DNA from: Streptomyces sp. IMTB 2501
GTDB lineage: Bacteria > Actinomycetota > Actinomycetes > Streptomycetales > Streptomycetaceae
Assembly (NCBI RefSeq): GCF_001953885.1
Contig: NZ_MQUS01000001.1
Coordinates: 186,001 to 250,000 of the forward strand
Length of the DNA stretch: 64,000 bases
Direction: 5' to 3'
Positions 38,609 to 46,730 of the stretch are shown here, one piece after another. Below the pieces are notes generated by a model. It saw only the letters and a program-made list of their open reading frames with translations. It was not told the DNA's origin and did not search any database. Made by a program: the position numbers and the translations under genes. How positions within the stretch are numbered: position 1 is the first letter of the stretch; each line of letters starts with the position of its first letter.

Positions 38609-39649
38609 TCATGAGTCCGTTCCGGGCTTCCCGGGCTGCTCCCGTACGACCTTGTGCGCGGGCTTGTCGGTCCGCAGTCCGACGAATCGCGGATGGCGCA
38701 GTTTCCCGTCGTCCGTCCACTCCGTGAACCCGATCTCGGCGACGAGCCGCGGCTCGGTCCAATGGGCGCCGCGCTCCCGCGGGGCACTGCCCGCGAAGGG
38801 GGAGCGGCCACGCTCCAGGCGGTCCATCCGCGCGCGCAGCGCATCGAGCGTCTCACGGTCGTAACCGGTACCGACTTTGCCCGCATAGACGAGGCGTCGC
38901 CCCTCGTAGTAGCCGACCAGCAGCGCGCCGAAGCCGGTGCGGCTGCCCGCGGGCTCGGTGAATCCGCCGATCACCAGTTCCTGCCGCCGCCCGCACTTGA
39001 ACTTCAGCCACTTCGTCGAGCGCCGGTGCTCGTAGCGGCTGTCCGCGCGCTTGGCGATGACGCCCTCCCAGCCCCGCTCGCACGCCTGGCGCAGATACGC
39101 TTCGCCGTCGGCATTGCGGTGCGGGGTGAGGCGCAGCGGCGGGGAGAAGTCCAGGGCGCGGCGCAGCAGGGCCTTCCGGGTGCGCAGGGGCAGGGCGGTC
39201 AGATCGTGGCCCGCCAGGTACAGCACGTCGAAAACGTAGTACGTCACCGCCACCCGGCTGGCACGCGCCCGGCGGGAGTCGTGGATCCCGATGCGCTGCT
39301 GCAGCCGCGCGAAGCTGGTCCGTGAGCCCTCGAAAGCCACGACCTCGCCGTCCACCACGAAGTCGTCGCAGTGCTGTTCACCGAGTGCGTCGGTGATCTC
39401 GGGATAGGTGTCCGTGAGCGACTGGCCGGTACGGGAGAACAGCCCGGCGCGAGCGCCGTCACGGACACCCAGGCACCGCTCCCCGTCGAGCTTGCGCTCG
39501 AATATCCACTCCGGATCCGAGAAGTACCGCTCCGTCAATGTCGCCAGCATCGGCCTGGGGCTCCCGGGCCGAGCCGCTCGCCGCAGCGCCGTGCGCTCCT
39601 CGTCCGGCACACCCTCGAACAGATCCGTCACAGACGGGGAGACGGGCAT
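38609..39649 (-). CDS. LigD-type ATP-dependent DNA ligase (346 aa)
   Basis: The ligase module of bacterial non-homologous end joining as a free-standing protein. The nucleotidyl-lysine motif is FERKLDGERCLG (about residues 50-61). Further motifs are FVVDGEVVAFEG, CERGWEGVIAKR and STKWLKFKC, followed by the OB-fold (ELVIGGFTEP, LLVGYYEGRRLVYAGKVGTGY). The start at 39649 (MPVSPSVTD) is chosen over a longer open frame. The polymerase module is encoded 3.8 kb away at 33850-34782, so LigD functions are split between genes here. Confidence 0.92.
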   Translation of the reverse strand: MPVSPSVTDLFEGVPDEERTALRRAARPGSPRPMLATLTERYFSDPEWIFERKLDGERCLGVRDGARAGLFSRTGQSLTDTYPEITDALGEQHCDDFVVDGEVVAFEGSRTSFARLQQRIGIHDSRRARASRVAVTYYVFDVLYLAGHDLTALPLRTRKALLRRALDFSPPLRLTPHRNADGEAYLRQACERGWEGVIAKRADSRYEHRRSTKWLKFKCGRRQELVIGGFTEPAGSRTGFGALLVGYYEGRRLVYAGKVGTGYDRETLDALRARMDRLERGRSPFAGSAPRERGAHWTEPRLVAEIGFTEWTDDGKLRHPRFVGLRTDKPAHKVVREQPGKPGTDS

Positions 39650-39727
39650 ACCCAGCCACCTCGATCCACCGCGAGGACCGTCCCACGCGCCCCGGGTTCC
39701 CGCTCCACGCGGGCGCATGCCGGCGCG

Positions 39728-41572
39728 CTACACCGCCATGACGACGAGGAACACCGCCACACCGACCGCGAGCCAGGCGACGTAGTCGCCGAGGTGGCCG
39801 GAGTGCAACCGGCGCAGCGGCAGCACCACCCCACGCCCCACTGCCCGGCCCACAGATCCGACGCGAGCCGCGCCCCGCCACTTCGCACCCCACACGGCGG
39901 CTGCCGCGAGCAGCGTGGCCAAGGCGGTCGAGGCCAGCGAGAGGAGCACGCCCTCGGCGGACCAGCCGGTGTCCGGCACGGGGGAGGACGGGGCGACGGA
40001 GTGTCCGTAGACCGCGGCGGTGTAGGCGGTGCGGTCGGTGAACTGCCGGGCGGCGCGGCCGAGTGCGCCGCCCACCGCGGGTAGCAGTCCGACGCCGAGC
40101 GAGGCGCAGAGCAGGACGGCGGGCACGGCGAGCATGGGGACCGGGATGCGACGCTGCGGGTCGCGGATCTCGGGCTCCTCGCCGGTGCCGGTGGTCTCGG
40201 GTCCGGCGCACCGCTCCCGCGGCCGGGGCCCGGCGCCGGTGAAGATCCGCGCCGAGGCGCGCAGTACGGCCCCGCCGGTGGCCGCCGAGACGAGGACGAA
40301 CACGGCGGGCAGCCAGGGGAACCGGTCCTCGCCGGCGTGTTCGGTGACGGCCTTGCCCAGGGCGGTGCCGAACGGCGGCAGACCGGCGAGCGCGAGCCCG
40401 CCGAGGGCGAACAGCGCACCGGCGAGCGGCAGATCACGCCCTCGCCCGTGCAGCCCGTGTTCGTCGACGGAGCCGTGCCGGTCGAGCAGGACGCCCGTGG
40501 TGGCGAACAGCGCCGCCTTCACCCCGGCGTGCGCGGCGACGTAGAGGGCCACCCCGGCGGTTCCGGCAGGGCTGAGCAGCGCCATGCCGACGAGGAAGAG
40601 TCCGACGTGGCCGACGGTCGAGAAGGCCAGCATGCGTTTGAGGTGCCGCTGCTGCCAGCACATCACCGCGCCCACCAGCGCGGTCAGCACACCCGCGGCG
40701 ACGAACACGGCCCGCAGATGCGGCTGTGCGATGCCGCGTGGGCCGGAGAACACCGTCCAGTAGACGCGTACGGCGCCGTAGACGCCGAGCTCGACCATGA
40801 CGCCCGACAGCAGCATGCACACCGGGGTCGGCGCGACGGAATGGGCGTCGGGCAGCCAGAAGTGGAAGGGCACCACCGCCGCCTTCACCAGCAGCCCGGT
40901 GACCACGAGCACGAAGGCGACCGCCAGCAGGGCGTCGCCGCGATGCCCGGCCGCCTTCAACCCGATCTGTGCGAAGCCGAGTTCACCGGTACGGGCGTAG
41001 AGCAGCGCGATGCCCAGCAACGAGCAGTACGCGCCCAGCGAGTTGACGATGCCGAAGATCAGGGCACCCTGCACCGGACGCGGGTCCTCGATGCGGTAGC
41101 CGGTGAGCGCGTAGGCGACGGCACCCATGAGTTCGAAGAAGACGAAGGCGTCGAACAGGTCGCCGGTCAGCGCGAAGCCGCACATGCCCGCCTCGAACAG
41201 CAGGATGAGGGCGGGGAAGACGCCGGCGTGCTGTACGGGCGGCTCGTCGAAGTAGCGCCAGGAGTAGACGACGACCGCGAGGACGAGCGCACCGGTCAGC
41301 AGCGCCAGTCCGATGCCGATCCGGTCGCCGGCCAGCACGATGCCGACGCTCTCCCCGCGGACCGGAGACCAGCCGCCGACCCAGGACACGGCGTGGCCGT
41401 CGCCGGTACGCGCCCACAGCAGGACGAGCCCCGCGACCTCCAGCAGAGCGAAGGCGGTGGCCAGCGAGTCGATGGCGACCCGTGGCAGCCGGCGCCCGCC
41501 GATGACGAGCACGACGGCCCCCAGCAGCGGGACGGCGACGGCGAGCGGCAGCAGATCCGCGGTACGCACCAC
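39728..41572 (-). CDS. mnhD: Antiporter large subunit, MnhD/MrpD-like (614 aa)
   Basis: The proton-translocating ND5/ND4-like subunit of a Mrp-type cation/proton antiporter. About 14 or more helices. The conserved block LLVKAAVVPFHFWLPDAHSVAPTPVCMLLSGVMVELGVYG carries the key membrane Lys, and QQRHLKRMLAFSTVGHVGLFLVG is also typical. A GTG at 41572, preceded by GGGCGAG and eight bases after the mnhC stop, is the likely start. It is the last gene of a seven-gene operon. It is the only large ND5/ND4-type subunit in the locus; no MrpA is present. Confidence 0.88.
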   Translation of the reverse strand: MVRTADLLPLAVAVPLLGAVVLVIGGRRLPRVAIDSLATAFALLEVAGLVLLWARTGDGHAVSWVGGWSPVRGESVGIVLAGDRIGIGLALLTGALVLAVVVYSWRYFDEPPVQHAGVFPALILLFEAGMCGFALTGDLFDAFVFFELMGAVAYALTGYRIEDPRPVQGALIFGIVNSLGAYCSLLGIALLYARTGELGFAQIGLKAAGHRGDALLAVAFVLVVTGLLVKAAVVPFHFWLPDAHSVAPTPVCMLLSGVMVELGVYGAVRVYWTVFSGPRGIAQPHLRAVFVAAGVLTALVGAVMCWQQRHLKRMLAFSTVGHVGLFLVGMALLSPAGTAGVALYVAAHAGVKAALFATTGVLLDRHGSVDEHGLHGRGRDLPLAGALFALGGLALAGLPPFGTALGKAVTEHAGEDRFPWLPAVFVLVSAATGGAVLRASARIFTGAGPRPRERCAGPETTGTGEEPEIRDPQRRIPVPMLAVPAVLLCASLGVGLLPAVGGALGRAARQFTDRTAYTAAVYGHSVAPSSPVPDTGWSAEGVLLSLASTALATLLAAAAVWGAKWRGAARVGSVGRAVGRGVVLPLRRLHSGHLGDYVAWLAVGVAVFLVVMAV

Positions 41573-41580
41573 CTCGCCCG

Positions 41581-41925
41581 CTAGCCCCTGAGCCCCGTCA
41601 GGGCGTCCGGGTCGACGGTGCCGTGCCGCTTGCGCACCTGCATGGCCAGCCCCAGCAGCAGCGCCGTGACGGTCGCGCCCACCACGACATCGGTGAGGGC
41701 GAGGGCCTGCACGACCGGATCGACGACGCGCGTGCCCAGCGGAGTGTCGGTGAAGTACGGCGCGGTCGCGGCACGCCGGTAGCCGACGGCGAGCAGCAGC
41801 ACGTACGTCGACGACTGCGCCACGGCCAGACAGCCGATGGCGTGGATGGCGTTGCGGCTGGTGACCATCCCGTACACCCCGGCGAGGAAGATCCAGCCGG
41901 CGGCGAGAAAGGGCAGGACCGTCAT
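41581..41925 (-). CDS. mnhC: MnhC/NuoK-like antiporter subunit (114 aa)
   Basis: A three-helix NuoK-type protein: helices at about 3-23, 32-50 and 72-92. The family segment VYGMVTSRNAIHAIGCLAVAQSSTYVLLL and PVVQALALTDVVVGATVTALLL are clear. Its ATG overlaps the mnhB stop (ATGA). It is part of the Mrp/Mbh-type operon and has no independent function expected. Confidence 0.9.
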   Translation of the reverse strand: MTVLPFLAAGWIFLAGVYGMVTSRNAIHAIGCLAVAQSSTYVLLLAVGYRRAATAPYFTDTPLGTRVVDPVVQALALTDVVVGATVTALLLGLAMQVRKRHGTVDPDALTGLRG

Positions 41926-42677
41926 GTGCCGCCTCCCGTATCCGGGTTCTGCGGCGATCTGACCTCGACCGCCTGGTCGAGGAAGGAGGCCAGCAGGACG
42001 ATGACGCCCGAGCCGACCTCCACGCCGACCGCCGCATTGAGGAGCGGCACCAGGCCGCCGGAGGAGAGCTGCCCGAAGGTGCCGAGCGGCAGCACGTTCT
42101 GCAGATAGGCACCACCGGCGATCAGCCCGGCGAACCCCAGGGCCACGAAGGCGCCCGCGCCCAGGGCGTCGGCCGCGTCCAGCAGGGCGAGCGGCCGGAC
42201 CCGCTTCAGGACGCGGTAGTCCGCGGCGACGTATGCCAGATGCAGACCGGTGGCGAGAATGACACCGCCCTGGAAGCCGCCGCCCGGCGACAGCTGGCCG
42301 TGCGCGACGATGTAGACACCGGTGAGCAGGGTGACCGGCAGCAGCACCACGCCCAGCAGCCGGGTGGTCGGCAGCACGCGTCCCGCCCGGGGACGGCCGA
42401 CGCGCTCGTCACGGGCATGGCGCAGCAGCACGATGGCTCCCAGCACGGAGGCGAACAGGATCGACTCCTCTCCGAGGGTGTCCAGGGCCCGCTGGTCGAA
42501 GTTGACGGACGAGACCACGTTGGCGGTGCGCTGACGCAGGGACGTCGCCACCGCGCGCGTGGCGTAGGGGTGCACCTCGGTCCCGAAGCGCGGCAGCCCC
42601 GTACAGGCGGCCGTGAACGCCACCGCGAAGACGACGGCCGCCGCCCAGAAGACCCGGATGCGCGCGGTACGGCTCAT
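41922..42677 (-). CDS. mnhB: MbhE-MnhB fusion antiporter subunit (251 aa)
   Basis: Two family regions in one chain. The N-terminal part (1-85) has a helix and the segment DQRALDTLGEESILFASVLGAIVLLR, which resembles MbhE and the C-terminal end of MrpA. The rest is MnhB, with LTGVYIVAHGQLSPGGGFQGGVILATGLHLAY. In archaeal Mbh these are separate proteins. The start at 42677 overlaps the DUF4040 gene stop by four bases. Further upstream codons are open but would overrun that gene. Confidence 0.85.
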   Translation of the reverse strand: MSRTARIRVFWAAAVVFAVAFTAACTGLPRFGTEVHPYATRAVATSLRQRTANVVSSVNFDQRALDTLGEESILFASVLGAIVLLRHARDERVGRPRAGRVLPTTRLLGVVLLPVTLLTGVYIVAHGQLSPGGGFQGGVILATGLHLAYVAADYRVLKRVRPLALLDAADALGAGAFVALGFAGLIAGGAYLQNVLPLGTFGQLSSGGLVPLLNAAVGVEVGSGVIVLLASFLDQAVEVRSPQNPDTGGGT

Positions 42678-42943
42678 CGGGGCCGCCCCTTCGAGGAGCG
42701 GCGCACCTTCCGTACCGTCAGCAGGATCAGCAACGGTGTGACCACCGTGCCCACCGCCAGCTGGGACAGCGCCACGTCGGGCGCCTGGAGGAACGTGAAC
42801 AGCACGGTGAGACACAGACCGAGCAGAGCCAGCACCACGGCCTGGCGCACCGGATCACGGGTGAGCGCGGCCACCGTCGCGGTCACCGTGACCAGCACCA
42901 ACGCCACGGCGATCAGATAGTTGTCGAGGCCGGCGGCGTTCAC
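42674..42943 (-). CDS. DUF4040/MbhD-like antiporter subunit (89 aa)
   Basis: A small three-helix protein matching the DUF4040 (MbhD) region, normally part of MrpA. The segment RQAVVLALLGLCLTVLFTFLQAPDVALSQLAVGTVVTPLLILLTV is diagnostic, including the ALSQLAVG motif. It is coupled on both sides by ATGA overlaps. Together with the MbhE-like part of the next protein it supplies what would be the C-terminal end of MrpA, without the MrpA antiporter body. Confidence 0.87.
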   Translation of the reverse strand: MNAAGLDNYLIAVALVLVTVTATVAALTRDPVRQAVVLALLGLCLTVLFTFLQAPDVALSQLAVGTVVTPLLILLTVRKVRRSSKGRPR

Positions 42944-43248
42944 TGCGGGGAGCCCCTTCGCACCAGGCGGTCATGCCGGGCCGTCGCCCTGCCGATGGCC
43001 ATGGTGGTGACCGCACCGCCGGCGGCCATGAGGGCGCCGATGAGCAGTAGCTTGACCGCGGCACGCCCGGGGCCGGTCTCGACGGCCAGGGCGAGCGCCA
43101 CGAGCGGCCCTCCGACGGAGGTGGCGGGGGAGAGGGCGTGCAGCCGCTGGTACGGCCGCGGCAGCGCCACCAGCCAGACGGCGCACAGCAGCAGCACACC
43201 GGTCCCTACGACGAGCAGCGCGACCGCACATCCATGACGAACCGTCAC
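42940..43248 (-). CDS. mnhG: MnhG/MrpG-like antiporter subunit (102 aa)
   Basis: A three-helix PhaG/MnhG/YufB protein. The diagnostic motif LPRPYQRLHALSPATSVGGPLVALAL follows the first helix, then AAVKLLLIGALMAAGGAVTTMAIGRA. It overlaps the next gene by four bases and follows mnhF after one base. Confidence 0.92.
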   Translation of the reverse strand: MTVRHGCAVALLVVGTGVLLLCAVWLVALPRPYQRLHALSPATSVGGPLVALALAVETGPGRAAVKLLLIGALMAAGGAVTTMAIGRATARHDRLVRRGSPQ

Positions 43249-43249
43249 C

Positions 43250-43540
43250 TCATCCCTCCCTGCCCCGTCCCGTGTCGCCGGCTTCGATCGACCGTCCGCC
43301 GAGAAAGCGGGCGAAGACCAGGGTTCCGGCGGGCCCGAGCACGGCGAGGACGAGGGCGAGATCGGCGTAGGAGCTGCGGCCGACGCCCTGCGCCGTCAGC
43401 AGGAAGAGCACGGTGGCGAAGGCGGTCGCCAGACTGAGCCCCGCGAGCCGCTCATGTGCCGGGCCCCGGGCCACCGCCCACAGACACGGCGGCATCCCCA
43501 GGGTCGACAGGACCGCGGCGGCCACCAGCCACGCGTTCAC
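43250..43540 (-). CDS. mnhF: MnhF/MrpF-like antiporter subunit (96 aa)
   Basis: A small three-helix protein of the MrpF family. The helix-2 and helix-3 region (RLAGLSLATAFATVLFLLTAQGVGRSSYADLALVLAVLGPAGTLVFARFLG) carries the conserved Asp of the family. The ATG overlaps the mnhE stop (ATGA). Its C-terminal tail is short and charged. Confidence 0.88.
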   Translation of the reverse strand: MNAWLVAAAVLSTLGMPPCLWAVARGPAHERLAGLSLATAFATVLFLLTAQGVGRSSYADLALVLAVLGPAGTLVFARFLGGRSIEAGDTGRGREG

Positions 43541-44013
43541 CGCCGCCCTCCACTGGTGAGCAGGAGTTCCAGCCGGGTGCGGTCATCGGTCAGAAAGTGG
43601 GCGACGACCGCTCGCTCCCCGGGAACGTCGACGACGTAGGCACCGGGCGTGGACGACAGCACTCCGCAGGCCCAGGCGGCCCCCGTACCGGACTTCAGCG
43701 TCAGCGTCAGCAGGCTTCCCCCGGCCGGGCGGCCGCGCAGGACAAGCGCGGTGACCCGGCAGAGCCCCGCCATGTCGGCGCATACCGCGCCGGGCCACGC
43801 GAGCAGTGCCGCGCCCCAGCGGGCGGTGCCGCCCAACCCGGCTTCCGACGCCGTGTGCACGGCCCGTGCGGCGACCGCGGCGATCACCGCCCCTGCGGCG
43901 GCCACGGCGAGTTCGAGTACCGAGACCGAACTGATGAACATCAGCTCCAGGACGACCAGCACCGCCCACCACACCAGCACCTCACCCGAGGCCGCGCGCC
44001 ACGACTGCCGCAT
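43537..44013 (-). CDS. mnhE: MnhE/MrpE-like antiporter subunit, first gene of the operon (158 aa)
   Basis: An MrpE-family protein with helices at about 10-45 and a C-terminal soluble domain. The family-like segment LTLTLKSGTGAAWACGVLSSTPGAYVVDV precedes a basic and acidic end. A strong GAGGAGGGG ribosome-binding site lies just before the ATG at 44013. The operon promoter must be in the 315-base divergent gap upstream. Confidence 0.88.
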   Translation of the reverse strand: MRQSWRAASGEVLVWWAVLVVLELMFISSVSVLELAVAAAGAVIAAVAARAVHTASEAGLGGTARWGAALLAWPGAVCADMAGLCRVTALVLRGRPAGGSLLTLTLKSGTGAAWACGVLSSTPGAYVVDVPGERAVVAHFLTDDRTRLELLLTSGGRR

Positions 44014-44205
44014 CGCCCCTCCTCACCGGCGCGAACCGTCACGGACCAGCAACGTGTACCGTGCCCGGCGCCTCCCACACCCCGCGCACGCCGGGGGAGA
44101 CGGCGCGGCCGTTCGAGCATCACCGCGATGGAGCAGGACCCGAACGCCCAGAGCGGCTCTCCAGGTGTTCGGCGGCCGCCGTGGTCTCCGGTGCGGCAGA
44201 GCCCG

Positions 44206-44230
44206 GTATCAACCGGACCCGGACGGGTAC
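44206..44230 (+). promoter_or_regulatory. Sigma-B-type promoter for the HhH protein gene
   Basis: GTAT-N15-GGGTAC fits the general-stress consensus GNNT-N14-16-GGGTAC. It lies about 100 bases before the start at 44329. The 315-base gap 44014-44328 contains no gene. Confidence 0.55.
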
Positions 44231-44328
44231 GCGGATGAGGCACTGGCGCGCGTACCGATGTACTCGCTGATTCCGGCGAGACCTACGAGTCGGCGAACCG
44301 ATGAAACCGATGAATCGGTGACCGCACG

Positions 44329-45009
44329 ATGACCACGAAGACCGACAGGAAAGCCGGCGGGAGGACGGCCGGCGCGACGGACAAGGCCGTCGTCCGCGCC
44401 CTGCTCGACCGACAGCAGCGCACCTATCCGGCGCAGGCCGGCATCCGGCTGCGCAACACGCCCGCGCCGCTCTACCAGACGCTCGTCCTCGCGACACTGC
44501 TCAGCGCCCGTATCAGGGCCGACATCGCGGTGGCGGCGGCCAGGGCCCTGTTCGACGCCGGAATGCGCGACCCGCGTGCGATGGCCGAGGCTTCCTGGCA
44601 GCAACGTGTCGACGCACTCGGCAAGGGCGGCTACCGCCGCTACGACGAGCGCACCTCCACCCTGCTAGGCAAGGGAGCCGAGCTGCTGCTCGAAAGATAC
44701 GACGGCGATCTGCGCCGCCTGCGCGAGGAACCCGATCCGAAGAAGGCCCTGCTGGACATACCCGGGATCGGGCCCACGGGGGCCGACATCTTCCTGCGCG
44801 ACGTCCAAGGGGTGTGGCCGGAGTTCGCGCCGTACATCGACCGCAAGGCCCTGGACGGCGCCCGGCGCCTCGGACTTCCCGCCTCGCCCGGGAAACTCGG
44901 CGGCCTCGTCCCCGGCCGTGAGATGACCCGCCTGGCCGACGGTCTGGTCCACGCGGCCCTCGACAAGCCGATGGCCGACGAGGTGCTCGCCGCCGCAGGG
45001 GCGACGTGA
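44329..45009 (+). CDS. HhH-GPD DNA glycosylase-like protein without catalytic Lys or iron-sulfur cysteines (226 aa)
   Basis: Related to endonuclease III. The first helical domain has LLSARIRADIAVAAARALFD and KGGYRRYDERTSTLLGKGAELL, the helix-hairpin-helix reads LLDIPGIGPTGADIFLRD, and the following YIDRKAL supplies the family aspartate. The endonuclease III lysine (in GVGRKTA) is replaced by Thr, and the whole protein has no cysteine, so there is no 4Fe-4S cluster. It is therefore either a monofunctional glycosylase or a DNA-binding relative. The ATG follows CGCACG, without a clear ribosome-binding site. A sigma-B-type promoter lies upstream. Confidence 0.82.
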   Translation: MTTKTDRKAGGRTAGATDKAVVRALLDRQQRTYPAQAGIRLRNTPAPLYQTLVLATLLSARIRADIAVAAARALFDAGMRDPRAMAEASWQQRVDALGKGGYRRYDERTSTLLGKGAELLLERYDGDLRRLREEPDPKKALLDIPGIGPTGADIFLRDVQGVWPEFAPYIDRKALDGARRLGLPASPGKLGGLVPGREMTRLADGLVHAALDKPMADEVLAAAGAT

Positions 45010-45303
45010 CGGACCCGCCGGCCGGGAAGCCCACCATCTACGGAACTGCTGTGATGTGTCTCCGCCTTCTCATTCTCGACCACCCACGTGCGTCGGGAGG
45101 CGGCTCGGATGGTCCCGCCCCGCGGGATCCGCCGCCCACCGAGGACATGCCGGGAGAAGTGGAAGAACCCTCCCCCGACGCGGAAGAAGCGGGAGAGGAG
45201 GAAGGCGCTGGGGGTGGGACGGAAGGAGAAGTAGGAACCGCCGGATCAGCGGAGGAGGGTGTCGTCTGCGTGTTCCGCTTCGTCCTCCAGGATCGCTCAC
45301 GCG

Positions 45304-45531
45304 TCACGGTGTCCATGACGTCCCCCGCCACTCCTCCGGCCCACCCCCGTGCCACTCGATCACCGGCGACTCGGCGACATCCAGCTCGTCCACATCCTCC
45401 AGCCCGGCACGCTGCAAGAACGCGGCCAGATCGTGCAGGCCGAACGCCGTGCCGAGGGTCTCGCCGTCGACCTGGACACGCCGGCCACCATGTTCGGACG
45501 GCGGGAACACGATCACGCGACGCTGGGCCAT
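45304..45531 (-). CDS. Conserved hypothetical protein (75 aa)
   Basis: A small, acidic protein, not assigned to a family. The N-terminus is a strand-like RRVIVFPPSEHGGRRVQVDGE; the rest reads LHDLAAFLQRAGLEDVDELDVAESPVIEWHGGGPEEW. GAGGGG lies nine bases before the ATG. I recall similar short Streptomyces proteins of unknown function. It forms a same-strand pair with the next small gene at 45611, separated by 79 bases. The 294-base stretch 45010-45303 next to it shows no convincing gene. Confidence 0.7.
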   Translation of the reverse strand: MAQRRVIVFPPSEHGGRRVQVDGETLGTAFGLHDLAAFLQRAGLEDVDELDVAESPVIEWHGGGPEEWRGTSWTP

Positions 45532-45610
45532 GACCCACCCCTCACCTTGACGAGCATGGGTACGGGCATGACACCAGCCTCACCCGGGTTGCGGACAGGC
45601 GCACGTCCGG

Positions 45611-45874
45611 CTACTCCACGGCAGGATCCTCCTGCGTGTGCCGCACCACGGCCTTGACCGCCTCCGCGACCTCGTCCGGGCCGGCCCCGGTCGCTGCGGC
45701 GTGCGCAATGATCGCCGCCTGGACGGCCTCCATGGCTGCACGCCAGCGGCGCCACTGGTCGTCGTACTCGTCGCCGGCCAGACCCGCGAGCTTTGCCCGC
45801 TCCAGTTCGGCGGAACACTCCAGCTTGATCAATTCATCGGGTATGTCTTCCACGACCGGATCATAAGAGGACAT
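45611..45874 (-). CDS. Conserved hypothetical helical protein (87 aa)
   Basis: An all-helical small protein (DIPDELIKLECSAELERAKLAGL, DQWRRWRAAMEAVQAAIIAHAAATG, DEVAEAVKAVVRHT). The start at 45874 is chosen because the sequence downstream fits the coding pattern while the longer open frame is Arg-rich and unlike coding sequence. No clear ribosome-binding site. Similar proteins are common in Streptomyces, function unknown. Confidence 0.68.
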   Translation of the reverse strand: MSSYDPVVEDIPDELIKLECSAELERAKLAGLAGDEYDDQWRRWRAAMEAVQAAIIAHAAATGAGPDEVAEAVKAVVRHTQEDPAVE

Positions 45875-45930
45875 CTCGGTTGGCGCACGAGATGAGTACA
45901 CCGACTCGGACGCACCTGCGGGACACCGTC

Positions 45931-45936
45931 TAAGGT
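45931..45936 (+). promoter_or_regulatory. Possible -10 element giving a leaderless HAD transcript
   Basis: TAAGGT ends six bases before the GTG at 45943. AAGGTGA could instead serve as a ribosome-binding site, so both readings are open. Confidence 0.3.
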
Positions 45937-45942
45937 GACCCC

Positions 45943-46434
45943 GTGACCGACAGCGACAAGCGGCCGCTCGCCGTGTTCGACCTCGACAACACCCTGGCCG
46001 ACACCGGCCATCGGCAGCACTTCCTGGAGGCCCGGCCGAGGAACTGGGCCGGGTTCTTCGCCGCCGCGCCCGCGGACCCACCGCTCGCCGAGGGGGTCGA
46101 GCTGGCCGTGGCGAGCGCCCGGGAGTGCGAGGTCGTCTATCTCACGGGCCGCCCCGAGCGGTGCCGGCGCGACACCCTGGACTGGCTCGCGGCCCACGGG
46201 CTCCCCGAGGGCCGGGTGCACATGCGGGGCAACGCCGACCGCAGGCCCGCGCGGTTCACCAAGCTGGAGATCCTGCGCCGGCTCACCCAGGACGGCGAGA
46301 TACGTTTCCTCGTGGACGACGACGAGCTGGTCTGTGACGACGCCGAGCGCGCCGGGTTCACCGTCGTACGGGCCCGCTGGGCCGTACGGTCGGAGGCGCT
46401 TCAGGAGGCCCAGGAGCGGGAGGGCCGCACCTGA
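45943..46434 (+). CDS. HAD-family phosphatase resembling the PNKP 3'-phosphatase domain (163 aa)
   Basis: A single HAD domain with the nucleophile motif VFDLDNTLAD, the Ser/Thr motif VVYLTGRPERCRRDTLDWL, a Lys in FTKLEILRRL and the acidic motif FLVDDDELVCDDAERAG. The arrangement (TGRPE, then HMRGNADRRPARFTK) resembles the C-terminal phosphatase of T4 polynucleotide kinase, which removes 3'-phosphates from nucleic acids. No kinase domain is attached. A nucleic-acid role would fit the repair genes nearby, but a nucleotide or small-molecule phosphatase is equally possible. Confidence 0.75.
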   Translation: MTDSDKRPLAVFDLDNTLADTGHRQHFLEARPRNWAGFFAAAPADPPLAEGVELAVASARECEVVYLTGRPERCRRDTLDWLAAHGLPEGRVHMRGNADRRPARFTKLEILRRLTQDGEIRFLVDDDELVCDDAERAGFTVVRARWAVRSEALQEAQEREGRT

Positions 46435-46453
46435 GGCGACAGGGGGCCGGCCC

Positions 46454-46669
46454 TCAGGTCTGGTCCTCGATGCGGAAGCCCACCTTCAGTCCCACCTGGT
46501 AGTGCTCGATCCGCCCGTTCTCGATCTGTCCCCGGACCTGAGTGATCTCGAACCAGTCGAGGTTGCGCAGGGTCTGGTCGGCGCGCGCGATGCCGTTGCG
46601 GATGGCCTGGTCGATGCCCTCGTGCGAGGTGCCGACGATCTCGGTGACCCGGTAGGTGTGATTCGACAT
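46454..46669 (-). CDS. Dodecin, flavin-binding protein (71 aa)
   Basis: A small protein that forms a hollow dodecamer storing flavins. The whole chain fits the family: SNHTYRVTEIVGTSHEGIDQAI, then LRNLDWFEITQVRGQIENGRIEHYQVGLKVGF. The Trp in LDWFE is the flavin-stacking residue. AGAGGAGC lies six bases before the ATG at 46669. It is divergent from the binding-protein gene; both promoters share the 181-base gap. Confidence 0.92.
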   Translation of the reverse strand: MSNHTYRVTEIVGTSHEGIDQAIRNGIARADQTLRNLDWFEITQVRGQIENGRIEHYQVGLKVGFRIEDQT

Positions 46670-46730
46670 GAGGTGCTCCTCTCGTGTCACGCCACCCTCC
46701 ACCGTGCCCCATCCCGGTCCGGCTCGCCCC

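Noticed and set aside
45010..45303. Glu-rich frame downstream of the HhH gene (through MPGEVEEPSPDAEEAGEEEG)
   Set aside because: Third codon positions are not G/C-biased as in neighbouring genes, and the continuation is Arg/Pro-rich. Treated as non-coding.
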